DNA of 64,000 nt from Sinorhizobium meliloti 4H41 (GTDB lineage: Bacteria > Pseudomonadota > Alphaproteobacteria > Rhizobiales > Rhizobiaceae): contig NZ_AQWP01000009.1 in the NCBI RefSeq assembly GCF_000375585.1, positions 168,298 to 232,297 of the forward strand, written 5' to 3'. Positions 40,740-48,376 of this stretch are shown here, in pieces. How positions within the stretch are numbered: the first letter of the stretch is position 1; each line of letters starts with the position of its first letter. The position numbers and the translations under genes are program-made. A model generated the notes under the pieces. That model searched no databases. It had not been told where the DNA came from and was given only the letters and a program-made list of their open reading frames with translations.

Positions 40740-41125
40740 GCGCACATCTCCCGTTGCGACAAAACCGGGCCGACGGGAAGAGTTTCCGTCCGTGCCGGTC
40801 ACTGCACTTTCCTCCGGTGGAAGGAAGACCGCGATGACAGTGCAAATGGCCGCAGGAAACCCGTACCCATTCCGGCGCCTGCGCAGCCCTTCGCCTCCTC
40901 GAGCACAAAGCTACGCCGGCACCCGGCCTTTTCCGCGGTCGCCTCGAGCAATTCGGCGGCCGTGATGAATGGTGCTCCAGCGACTTCAGGAAATCAAGGC
41001 TTCTGCAGAAAGCCGTCCGCCTCTGCGGCGAAATCAGGCATCACGAAAAATTCCGCGGTTGACACAATCGATTGTCGCACCCCTCGCCCGAAGCCGGTCG
41101 AAGCTTCTTCCCGGCTGGCGGCGCC
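40740..41125. other. Intergenic stretch with possible decayed coding sequence
   Basis: There is no intact gene. On the minus strand, 15 codons from the ATG at 41041 end in TGA. The same frame then stays open for about 65 codons (with A-A-E-L-L-E-A-T-A-E-K-A-G) down to about 40800, which could be a decayed gene. A perfect 12-bp palindrome ACAATCGATTGT lies at 41064-41075 beside TTGACA. Confidence 0.35.
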
Positions 41126-41866
41126 TCACCTTTCCTGCCTTCGGGGATCGAAGAATGCGAACAGAAGGAAGCCGAAGAGGAAACCGCCGATATGCGCCTC
41201 CCAGGCCACGCTTCCTGCCCCTCCGATCGACAGAATGCCAAAGCCCACCAGCAAATTGGTCAGGAACCATATCCCGGTGAAGACGAGCACGGACCGGTTG
41301 GTGAGCGTCTCCACAAACGACAGCCGCCGATTGAGATGGGCAAACTGGCGGCTGATGCGACCGCTCGGGGAAAATACGAACCGGGCCGCCGCACCCATCA
41401 AGCCGGAAACGACACCCGAAGCCCCGATCACCACCGCCATCTCGCCCCAATGGAAGATGATGTGCAAGCCGACGGCGGCCGCCGCCGACAGGCACCAGAA
41501 CAAGGCGAGCCTGGCCATCCCGATCCGTCTGACGACGGGTGCGCCGAACGCGACCATCCAGAAGACATTGAAGATGAGATGCTCCCAACTGCCGTGCAGG
41601 AAGGAATAGGTCACCGGCGTCCAGAGCCAGACCAGCCCCTGCTCACCGAGCGGCAGCGTGTAGCGCACCGGCAGAAAGGCAAAGTTGAGGATCAGCTCCT
41701 GGTCGATCTCGGCCGGCAGAACATAGGTCCTCAAGACATGGACCGCGATCAGGAACAAAAGGATGCCGGTCAGCCCCGGCGGAAGATTGAAGGCGGGCTC
41801 GCGACTGCGGACGCCGGGACTTTCGACATCGGTTTCCGGTGATGTTGCCGCCTGATCCCGTTCCAT
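41126..41866 (-). CDS. Rhomboid-family intramembrane serine protease
   Basis: The 246-residue protein starts M-E-R-D-Q-A and has six or seven membrane helices. W-T-P-V-T-Y-S-F-L-H-G-S-W-E-H-L-I-F-N matches the L1/helix-2 region. The catalytic Ser is in V-I-G-A-S-G-V-V-S-G and the catalytic His in W-E-A-H-I-G-G-F-L-F-G. Natural substrates are unknown. The start at 41866 is inside a longer frame that reaches 42142, but that extension crosses an intrinsic terminator and is not credible. Confidence 0.92.
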   Translation of the reverse strand: MERDQAATSPETDVESPGVRSREPAFNLPPGLTGILLFLIAVHVLRTYVLPAEIDQELILNFAFLPVRYTLPLGEQGLVWLWTPVTYSFLHGSWEHLIFNVFWMVAFGAPVVRRIGMARLALFWCLSAAAAVGLHIIFHWGEMAVVIGASGVVSGLMGAAARFVFSPSGRISRQFAHLNRRLSFVETLTNRSVLVFTGIWFLTNLLVGFGILSIGGAGSVAWEAHIGGFLFGFLLFAFFDPRRQER

Positions 41867-42208
41867 AGCTGCCTCTTCCCTTCGGTCGCTGCGGTTGCGC
41901 TCAAACGGCGGCGAACCGCCCGCAGCAGCGCGCAAGGGATAAGCAAACAAAAAAACGCCGTCCAGTGAAAACTGAACGGCGTCACGCGCCGATCCGCGCG
42001 TATCAGTCGATGTGCTGAAGGCAATCCTTCGTGAAGTGCTGCCGAATGAAATGGCAGCCGCCGGCGTCGAGCGCAATCGAAACCGGCCGTTAACCTTAAT
42101 TTCGCCCTGGCACGAAAATCGCTCCATGTACCGAAGGACCACCCAATAGGCCGCCGACTATCCCGATCCGGGACGGTCTGCGCCGCAACAACGACCGATC
42201 GGGCAAAA
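41867..42208. other. Divergent region between rhomboid and PAS genes
   Basis: These 342 bases hold the terminator at 41949-41982 and presumably two divergent promoters. A minus-strand frame continuous with rhomboid is open but lacks a ribosome binding site and crosses the terminator. A small RNA on the minus strand between about 42100 and 41949 is possible. Confidence 0.4.
41949..41982 (-). terminator. Orphan intrinsic terminator upstream of the rhomboid gene
   Basis: On the minus strand ACGCCGT/ACGGCGT plus CAGT/ACTG form a long stem with a GAAA/TTTC loop, followed by seven T residues (complement of 41949-41955). It lies about 80 bases before the rhomboid ATG. It could end a small RNA or attenuate the rhomboid message. 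Confidence 0.75.
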
Positions 42209-42808
42209 ATGCGCAGCAGAACGACAATGGAACTGTTTCAATACTGGAACGAAGTTCGCGGCGACCGCGATCTCCCGCGCCGTGACGAAATCCAGCCCGC
42301 CGATATTCGTTCACTCCTGCCCAACATCTTCATCCTCCAGGCGCAGGCGGACGGCGGAATACACTTTCGTCTCGCGGGCACCCACATCTGCGGCCTGTTC
42401 GGCGACGAACTCCGCCACCGTCAATTCTCCGCCCTGTGGCTCGGCGGACAGCAGGAGGAGGCTGCCGGTATCGCCGGTGAGGTCGTGAAACGATGCACGC
42501 CGATGCTTCTGGCCGCGTCCGGCGCAACCGCAACTGGGGATCGGCTGGATGTGGAAGTTCTGCTCACCCCCCTCGCCTCTCCCGATGGCACGGGCGACCG
42601 CATACTCGGCGCGCTGTCGCCGCTGTCCCGTCCGATATGGCTGCACATGAAGCCATTGCAGCACCTTGTCCTCGACAGCCGGTGTGCCGCATTCCCCGCG
42701 TCTGAATGTTCCACTGCCGGTCTGACCGCCAGCCGCATCGATGCCTGCGATCGCCCCTTCCGCGTGACGCAGCACCTGCGCGTCTTCGAGGGCGGAAGAC
42801 GAAACTGA
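42209..42808 (+). CDS. PAS-domain protein (PAS_5 family)
   Basis: The 199-residue protein starts M-R-S-R-T-T-M-E-L-F-Q-Y-W-N and continues D-L-P-R-R-D-E-I-Q-P-A-D-I-R-S-L-L-P-N-I-F-I-L, then F-R-L-A-G-T-H-I-C-G-L-F-G-D-E-L, the typical alphaproteobacterial PAS_5 sensor-like domain. No output domain is attached. It lies 67 bases before the PilZ gene, and the pair recurs in rhizobia, as I recall. A second in-frame ATG at 42227 is an alternative start. Confidence 0.85.
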   Translation: MRSRTTMELFQYWNEVRGDRDLPRRDEIQPADIRSLLPNIFILQAQADGGIHFRLAGTHICGLFGDELRHRQFSALWLGGQQEEAAGIAGEVVKRCTPMLLAASGATATGDRLDVEVLLTPLASPDGTGDRILGALSPLSRPIWLHMKPLQHLVLDSRCAAFPASECSTAGLTASRIDACDRPFRVTQHLRVFEGGRRN

Positions 42809-42875
42809 GCGAACCTTCTGTTAATCGGTGCGGTCTATACTTTCGCCTGCAAACTATATCCATCATAGAGTGATC

Positions 42876-43484
42876 ATGTTCTCCTTCCAGCATGCGCAGA
42901 ACAGCGCCCCGAAACCACATCAGGAAAGTGCGTTTCAGCGCGTTTCGGTCAATCTTTCGGGACGACTGATGCTTGCCAGTCACGAGGAGTATGACTGTAC
43001 CGCCTTGGAGATGTCGCCGGGCGACGTTCTCTTAACCTCCCCCGCGCGTCCGCGCGGCGGGGAGCGTATCATTGCCTATGTCGACCATGTAGGTCGCCTC
43101 GAAGGCACGGTGTCACGCGTCGCGGACGATACGTTCGTGATTCAGCTCAACGCCACGGAGCGCAAGCGTGAGAAGCTTGCGGCACAGCTGACCTGGATCG
43201 CCAACAAACACGAACTCGGTCTGCCGGAAGACCGGCGCCATGACCGGCTTGCGCCCCGCAAGACATTGACGGAACTCACCGTGGATACCGGCGAGAGATA
43301 CAGCTGTCGGATCATCGACCTCTCGCTTTCCGGCGCGGCGGTCGACATCGATACACGGCCCGCCGTAGGATCGCCGGTCAGGCTGGGCAATATGAAGGGC
43401 AGGATCGTCCGTCATTTCCAGGAAGGCGTCGCCATCGAATTCTCCGGGATACAGTCCCGCGAGGCGCTGACCGAGTTTCTGTAA
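42876..43484 (+). CDS. PilZ-domain protein
   Basis: The 202-residue protein contains two PilZ-like halves. The first (F-Q-R-V-S-V-N-L-S-G-R-L) lacks a full binding motif. The second has an R-H-D-R-L-A-P-R-K segment followed by I-I-D-L-S-L-S-G-A-A-V-D-I, which matches the c-di-GMP-binding R-x-x-x-R and D-x-S-x-x-G pattern. It is probably a c-di-GMP effector; the output is unknown. GAGTGATC precedes the ATG without a strong ribosome binding site. Confidence 0.85.
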   Translation: MFSFQHAQNSAPKPHQESAFQRVSVNLSGRLMLASHEEYDCTALEMSPGDVLLTSPARPRGGERIIAYVDHVGRLEGTVSRVADDTFVIQLNATERKREKLAAQLTWIANKHELGLPEDRRHDRLAPRKTLTELTVDTGERYSCRIIDLSLSGAAVDIDTRPAVGSPVRLGNMKGRIVRHFQEGVAIEFSGIQSREALTEFL

Positions 43485-43966
43485 GCGCACCCGACGTAGC
43501 CCCGGAGTAACGTCCCCAGAGGCGGCGCTTGCTCGGCGGACACCTGGACCAGGCCTCTGCCCTCGCCAGTGCAAATCGACTCTTCCGCGGCGGGCCGGCA
43601 ACAGAAATAGCTTCTGGTAAACCGGGCGTTACTCTTCCCAGCGATCTGGCACTACTTGCTGATGGCTCCGATGGGTCATACCGTCACCGGCTGCATGGCC
43701 GGCGGGACGCGCAATCGCGGCCCTGCCACATGCGCCGCGACTATGTTTCTTAAAATATTCAACGTCTTACGCGAACTTTCACCGTAGTCGCTCCCGGTGG
43801 GCGCCGACAAGCGGCATAAAAATCGATAAAATTTGAATCGAATTTTATTACAGTTCTCCTCAATTTTTATTCTTATGTTATTCGAGTTTGTTCTTGTTTT
43901 TACTTCCGATCTTCGCCGCCGGTAAAAAACTCTGTGCCAATGTCGAACCACAACGGGGAGACAAAC
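43485..43966. other. Gene-free, AT-rich upstream region of the cysteine peptidase gene
   Basis: No reliable gene is found in 482 bases. From about 43740 to 43930 the composition turns sharply AT-rich against a GC-rich genome. It includes an inverted repeat ATAAAATT/AATTTTAT (43826-43848, 7-base spacer). The stretch is a likely promoter and binding site for AT-preferring regulators such as MucR/Ros. Confidence 0.45.
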
Positions 43967-44575
43967 ATGCGCACAATCATCACCATGGCGATCGCTGCCG
44001 CAGCCCTAGCCACCGGCCTCATCACCGGGGCGGCTTACGCGGCGCCGGCGAACATGACGGTCGGCGGCGCGACCAACCCGCCGATCGGGCATTACGAGTT
44101 CTGCAAGGCCAATCCCTCCGAATGCCAGGCCATCGGCAAGGATCCTGGCCCGGCGGAGCTGACGCGCGAAAGCTGGAAGAAGATCCTCGGAATCAACTAC
44201 GAGGTGAATCAGGCGATCGCTCCGATGACCGACATGGAGATCCATGGTGTCGAGGAAAACTGGTCCTACCCGGATGCCGTCGGGGACTGCGAGGATTACG
44301 TGCTGCTGAAGCGCCGCAAGCTGATCGAAAGCGGCTTCTCCCCCGCCGATCTTCTGATCACCGTCGTCCTGCAGCCGAATGGCGACGGTCATGCCGTCCT
44401 GACGGTGCGCACCGATCGCGGCGACTTCGTTCTCGACAACATGCGCAGCAAGGTGCTGCTCTGGTCGGACACGGAATATACCTACCTGAAGCGGCAGTCC
44501 TCGGAACATGCCGGGCGCTGGGTGAAACTGCAGGATGGTCGCGCTCTCGCCGTCGGCAGCGTCAGCGCGCAGTAA
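43967..44575 (+). CDS. Transglutaminase-like cysteine peptidase (BTLCP)
   Basis: The 202-residue periplasmic protein has a signal peptide (M-R-T-I-I-T-M-A-I-A-A-A-A-L-A-T, cleavage near A-Y-A-A-P). The catalytic elements are Cys in V-G-D-C-E-D-Y, His in D-G-H-A-V-L-T-V and Asp in F-V-L-D-N. This bacterial transglutaminase-like family includes LapG, which cleaves adhesins under c-di-GMP control; no LapD-like partner or adhesin is nearby, so the role is open. GGGGAG precedes the ATG at 43967. Confidence 0.9.
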   Translation: MRTIITMAIAAAALATGLITGAAYAAPANMTVGGATNPPIGHYEFCKANPSECQAIGKDPGPAELTRESWKKILGINYEVNQAIAPMTDMEIHGVEENWSYPDAVGDCEDYVLLKRRKLIESGFSPADLLITVVLQPNGDGHAVLTVRTDRGDFVLDNMRSKVLLWSDTEYTYLKRQSSEHAGRWVKLQDGRALAVGSVSAQ

Positions 44576-44585
44576 CGACATGAGC

Positions 44586-44609
44586 AGGCGCAGGCCATGG
44601 CCTGCGCCT
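44586..44609 (+). terminator. Perfect 24-bp palindrome after the cysteine peptidase gene
   Basis: AGGCGCAGGCC-AT-GGCCTGCGCCT is an uninterrupted palindrome ten bases after the stop codon. With no T-run it is not a classic intrinsic terminator, but it may stall polymerase or protect the 3' end. Confidence 0.5.
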
Positions 44610-44794
44610 CTGATCGGCCCACGTCGGCACCCCGTCCGGGCCCGGGCCGATTTTCCCGGGCGGCCGCCACGCTTCACCAAATATTAACCAAGTTGGACGA
44701 GCCTTGGCCGCGAGCGAGTTCCGCGCGGCGAGGTCATTCATTGGCCTTCGAGCGGATAGAACGCGCCCCTGATCAGGTATCCCACGGCGCAGCC

Positions 44795-45523
44795 ATGAAC
44801 CCGCCCCGCATTCCCGAACCGGAACTCCTGCCGCTCCTTTCATCCCGCTCCGTATACACAGCTGCCGCAGCCGTCGTGATCCTCCTTGCGCTGACGATCG
44901 CGCTCTCCTTTTCCGGACGCTGGTTCGGTCGACATCTCGCCCAGGCCGGCCACACTGCGAGCCGCGAAACCTACGACATCTTTATCGGCCAGGACCATTT
45001 GCGCCTGCCCGCGAATGTCATTCGCTTCGAAAACCAACGGAACACGAGCATCGTCGAGCGCGTGGATCTCTATCTCACCTGGCCGGGGCTCGAAGGCTAC
45101 AGCGAGGAGACGCGGCCATTGTTCGACGATGTCAGCCGGCCGGAAAATCTGATCTTCCTGCAGGTCGCGCAAAGTACGATGTCTCGCGACATGTCGGGGC
45201 GTCTCGCCCCCGTCTACCGCCATGTCCTGCAGCACGCGCCGCAGGCCGGCCCCGAGGGCCTCACTAGGTACGACGCAAAGCCGGATTCCAGCTATGCCAG
45301 CGAAGTCTTCTTCACTGCCGAGAGGGACGGGCGCCCTGCCTATGTGCTGCGCTGCGTGCTTCCTGAGCCCCCCGCGGCATCGACGAGCGCCGATTGCCAG
45401 CGCGACGTTCACATGGGCAAGGACCTCATCGTTCTTTACCGTTTCTCCAGCAGGTTGCTGCCGCAGTGGCGTACCATCGAAGATTCGATAGAAACTTACA
45501 TCAGCACACATCTCGTGCCGTGA
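44795..45523 (+). CDS. Membrane-anchored conserved hypothetical protein
   Basis: The 242-residue protein starts M-N-P-P-R-I-P-E-P-E and has one membrane helix (about 22-42, A-A-A-A-V-V-I-L-L-A-L-T-I-A-L-S-F) followed by a periplasmic domain. This contains L-R-L-P-A-N-V-I-R-F-E-N-Q-R, V-D-L-Y-L-T-W-P and a C-R-D-V-H-M-G-K-D-L region. It looks like a conserved rhizobial protein but I do not recognise a named family. It lies in a run of envelope genes. Confidence 0.75.
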   Translation: MNPPRIPEPELLPLLSSRSVYTAAAAVVILLALTIALSFSGRWFGRHLAQAGHTASRETYDIFIGQDHLRLPANVIRFENQRNTSIVERVDLYLTWPGLEGYSEETRPLFDDVSRPENLIFLQVAQSTMSRDMSGRLAPVYRHVLQHAPQAGPEGLTRYDAKPDSSYASEVFFTAERDGRPAYVLRCVLPEPPAASTSADCQRDVHMGKDLIVLYRFSSRLLPQWRTIEDSIETYISTHLVP

Positions 45524-45612
45524 TTTTGACGAAGAGTCGTGATGCAGCCAATGCGCCGGCTAGAACGGGATGGGGGAGTATGCGCGGGGTTTTCGGCCGA
45601 GCCTACCAAACG

Positions 45613-45625
45613 TCATGATCTAGCG
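45613..45625. repeat. Third copy of the TGATCTAGCG repeat edge
   Basis: G-T-C-A-T-G-A-T-C-T-A-G-C-G closely matches the right edges of the repeats at 24619-24628 and 30979-30988. Here it is not part of a stop codon but lies 90 bases after the preceding gene. Confidence 0.4.
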
Positions 45626-45670
45626 CGGGTTGAAGGTGCCGATCCTGAACAAAACGACCGGTGCCGGGCA

Positions 45671-45724
45671 ACCAATCGTTCATCATAAACCGATTGGTAA
45701 CGCTATCCCGATACTGTCTCGGGA
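45671..45724 (+). promoter_or_regulatory. Two inverted repeats in the D,D-carboxypeptidase leader
   Basis: ACCAATCG/CGATTGGT (45671-45698, 12-base spacer) and TCCCGA/TCGGGA (45706-45724, 7-base spacer) lie 42-95 bases before the start codon. They could be operator half-sites or leader hairpins. Confidence 0.35.
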
Positions 45725-45765
45725 AAGGTCGTATCCGGAGACGGCGTCCGGACGGCACCCCTGAT

Positions 45766-47262
45766 ATGAGAATGAAGAGCAATACAGTGTCTCAATCCGT
45801 TTTTTTTGATCTCGCGAAACGCCCGTTCGGCGTCTTTTCAGAAGTTGTGGGGCGGATTTTTCTTGCCGGCCTGATCGCCGCGCTGACCTTTTCGGCGCCC
45901 GCCTTCGCGAATTCCAAATATGCCGGCATCGTCGTCGACGCGAAAACCGGCAAGGTTCTTTACGGCGAAGACGCTGATCAATTACGCTATCCGGCTTCGC
46001 TGACGAAGATGATGACGTTGTATCTGACGTTCGAGGCGCTTGAAGCCGGACGGATCAGCAAAAGCACGCCTGTTCCCTTTTCCAAAAAGGCGTCGGCAGA
46101 GCCGCCGTCGAAGCTCGGTGTACGCGCCGGGCAATCGATCACCGTCGAGCAGGCGATCCTCTCGCTGGTAACGCGCTCCGCCAATGATGCGGCAACGGCG
46201 CTCGGCGAGCTCCTGGGCGGTTCGGAGCAGCGCTTCGCCCGGATGATGACCAACAAGGCCCGCGCGCTCGGCATGACACGCACCACCTATCGCAACGCCC
46301 ATGGCCTGCCCAATTCCGAACAACGCACGACCGCCCGCGACCAGGCCCGCCTCGGCATCGCGCTCCGGCAGCATTTTCCGCAGTATTACGACTACTTCTC
46401 CACGCGCAGCTTCCGTTTCGGGAAGCAGACGATCGGCAACCACAACCGGTTGCTCGGCAACGTCCGCGGAGTAGACGGTATCAAGACCGGCTATACACGC
46501 GCATCCGGTTTCAATCTCGTGACCTCGGCCCAGCTCGACGGGCGCAGCATCGTGGCGGTCGTCATGGGCGGCACGTCCGGTGGCGCCCGCGATGCGCAGA
46601 TGCGCAAGCTCGTCGCGAAATACATGCCTTCCGCGTCGCGCCGCGGCAGCGGCAATCTGATCGCCCAGGTTCCGGCCGAACCCGTGACGACGGTAGCCGA
46701 AGCCGAAATACGGCCGGCAACCGCCGCGGCTGTCGCGTCGGCAGCGATGGACCTGCCGAATACCGGGCCGGTCCCGGATTTCCGCTACACCGGCGAAAGC
46801 GCCGGCAGCGTCGCGATGGCTTATGCATCGACGAAAGCGGCCTCGGACAATCCCGTGCTTGCAGCCAAGATCGCGCCGAACACGCTCGATTCACAGAGCG
46901 CCAGACTTGCCCAGGAAGCCGCTGGCGACGTCGATACGCAGATCACCAATTCGGTCGCCACGGCTGAAACCGCACCTGCCGCGGCTGAAGCGCGCACCGA
47001 AGCGAATGTCGGCATGCAGGGCTGGGTCATCCAGATCGGCGCCACGCCGGACAAGACGCAGGCCATGACGCTGCTCGACAATGCCAAGGAAAAGGGCGGC
47101 AAGGCACTGCGTAACGCCACCCCCTTCACGGTCGCCTTCAGCAATGGCGGCGCTCAGCTCTACCGCGCCCGCTTCGGCGGCTTCGACGATCAGGACAAGG
47201 CCGTCAACGCATGCAGGGCATTGAAGAAGAAGGGCTTCGCTTGCTGGGCGAGCCAGCAGTAA
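45766..47262 (+). CDS. D-alanyl-D-alanine carboxypeptidase with C-terminal SPOR domain
   Basis: The roughly 498-residue penicillin-binding protein trims peptidoglycan pentapeptides. After a signal peptide (cleaved near A-F-A-N-S) it has the SxxK motif S78-L-T-K81, SxN at 138-140 (S-A-N) and K-T-G at 240-242. A low-complexity Ala-rich linker leads to a SPOR domain (G-W-V-I-Q-I-G-A... to the C terminus), which binds denuded glycan at division sites. The fusion suggests a septal role. Starts at 45766 and 45772 are both possible. Confidence 0.93.
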   Translation: MRMKSNTVSQSVFFDLAKRPFGVFSEVVGRIFLAGLIAALTFSAPAFANSKYAGIVVDAKTGKVLYGEDADQLRYPASLTKMMTLYLTFEALEAGRISKSTPVPFSKKASAEPPSKLGVRAGQSITVEQAILSLVTRSANDAATALGELLGGSEQRFARMMTNKARALGMTRTTYRNAHGLPNSEQRTTARDQARLGIALRQHFPQYYDYFSTRSFRFGKQTIGNHNRLLGNVRGVDGIKTGYTRASGFNLVTSAQLDGRSIVAVVMGGTSGGARDAQMRKLVAKYMPSASRRGSGNLIAQVPAEPVTTVAEAEIRPATAAAVASAAMDLPNTGPVPDFRYTGESAGSVAMAYASTKAASDNPVLAAKIAPNTLDSQSARLAQEAAGDVDTQITNSVATAETAPAAAEARTEANVGMQGWVIQIGATPDKTQAMTLLDNAKEKGGKALRNATPFTVAFSNGGAQLYRARFGGFDDQDKAVNACRALKKKGFACWASQQ

Positions 47263-47272
47263 GAGACGCCAT

Positions 47273-47380
47273 CTACTGCATGTTTCCTTTGATCCAATCC
47301 GATCCAAGGACAAAGCATGCGGCAAACGAAGTGCTACAGCGACTTTTGCGCGGCTGATAAGACGCGCGGCGCTGCAGCGG
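47273..47380. repeat. Stem-loop repeat element, copy 2
   Basis: This full-length copy begins C-T-A-C-T-G-C-A-T-G, passes G-A-T-C-C-A-A-G-G-A-C and ends C-G-C-T-G-C-A-G. Copy 3 at 55742 shares both halves. The inner arms here are GCGCG/CGCGC with a changed loop. It lies directly after the D,D-carboxypeptidase gene. Confidence 0.75.
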
Positions 47381-47436
47381 CAGCCGGGCGTTTTCCGGCT
47401 GTCCTCCTCGGATTAGTACAGCGTGACGAGGTCAGC

Positions 47437-47706
47437 ATGGCAATGAACGAGAACGTCCCCGGCGACAGCCTGATATCCGACCGGAAAGCAAGGTCTTCGC
47501 GCATCCGGCTGCATCCATTGCATGAGGCGGCCATGCGCATCGCCGACATCGGCCTGAACCGATCCAAGGCAAAGACCCGCGACCTGGTGGGTATGCTCCT
47601 TACGCATGGCGCGCGCGCGTGGCGTTCGACCCAGCCCCGGGCCGACATCCATCTGCATGTCGCGGCACCGGGTCGTAGTCATCCCCTCAGAATGCGCCTG
47701 CACTAA
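47437..47706 (+). CDS. Small basic hypothetical protein
   Basis: The 89-residue frame begins M-A-M-N-E-N-V-P-G and encodes a basic, helix-prone protein (S-R-I-R-L-H-P-L-H-E-A-A-M-R-I-A-D-I-G-L-N-R). ACGAGG lies before the ATG and codon third positions are fairly GC-rich in the middle. It is enclosed by a stem-loop repeat upstream and a RIME-like element 14 bases downstream, which also acts as a terminator-like hairpin. I do not recognise it. Confidence 0.45.
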   Translation: MAMNENVPGDSLISDRKARSSRIRLHPLHEAAMRIADIGLNRSKAKTRDLVGMLLTHGARAWRSTQPRADIHLHVAAPGRSHPLRMRLH

Positions 47707-47719
47707 ACAACGAAGGCCT

Positions 47720-47827
47720 GCTCATCTCTGTGCGCGTCACAGAGATGAGCAGCGCCGCGCCTGCGGCGCGGGAAGCGTTCTTTCAGGCCGGGGACCTGGT
47801 CTGGCTGAATCCTTGTGACGAGCACAG
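47720..47827. repeat. RIME-like element, copy 1
   Basis: The left end is a perfect 13-bp hairpin GCTCATCTCTGTG/CACAGAGATGAGC with loop CGCGT (47720-47750). A central GC palindrome (GCGCCGCG...CGGCGCGG) and a right end C-T-T-G-T-G-A-C-G-A-G-C-A-C-A-G follow. The layout matches rhizobial intergenic mosaic elements and is the reverse of the copy at 56367-56482. Confidence 0.8.
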
Positions 47828-47855
47828 TTAGCAAGCGCCTCTTCCCGTCCGCCGG

Positions 47856-48290
47856 CTATAACAGCCCCAGTTCGGCAAGTTCACGCCGCAGTTCGAGCGG
47901 CATCTCCCCGCCATCGGCGAGCGAGGCAAGATCGCGCGGGGCTTCCTTCTCCTCGAGGTAGCGCCAGCCCTGAAAAGCCCGACGCGGCTGCGTTTCCGTC
48001 TCCATGACTTCCGGGCCGAGAAGGAGATTGCAGCGGCCGATGCCCTCGCCGTCGGTGAAGGTCTCGATGCCGATCAGCGGCTGTCGCGCCTGAACGTATC
48101 CCTTGATCACCCAATAGAGCGAACCGCCGGCGAGAAGCTCTTCCGTCCGCTTCGGGACCATCCGGGTCGTGTGGAAGGAGTGCGGCTGCTGCCCGGCTGC
48201 GATCGCCGCCAGGGCCTTGCGCGCCACCCATTCGCGCAGGTCCTCGATCGATTCGGCACCGACACAGAGTTTGATGAGATGCAAAGCCAT
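47856..48290 (-). CDS. DUF1489-family protein
   Basis: The 144-residue protein starts M-A-L-H-L-I-K-L-C-V-G and has the family pattern H-T-T-R-M-V-P-K-R, G-G-S-L-Y-W-V-I-K-G and F-Q-G-W-R-Y-L. DUF1489 is an alphaproteobacterial family of unknown function. It lies 86 bases downstream of sdaA on the same strand and could be transcribed with it. Confidence 0.88.
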   Translation of the reverse strand: MALHLIKLCVGAESIEDLREWVARKALAAIAAGQQPHSFHTTRMVPKRTEELLAGGSLYWVIKGYVQARQPLIGIETFTDGEGIGRCNLLLGPEVMETETQPRRAFQGWRYLEEKEAPRDLASLADGGEMPLELRRELAELGLL

Positions 48291-48376
48291 GGCAAATCTT
48301 GAACACCCGGCCGACGGCTGCGGTCAAGCCGTCCGGGCATATTCGTCCACAGCCCCATCGGCTTCAGACTTATCGC

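Noticed and set aside
41867..42142. N-terminal extension of the rhomboid gene
   Set aside because: The extension crosses a strong intrinsic terminator and lacks the membrane-protein start seen at 41866.
43647..43664. TGGCAC...TTGCT before the cysteine peptidase gene as a sigma-54 promoter
   Set aside because: The spacing between GG and GC is eight bases instead of ten, which sigma-54 does not tolerate.
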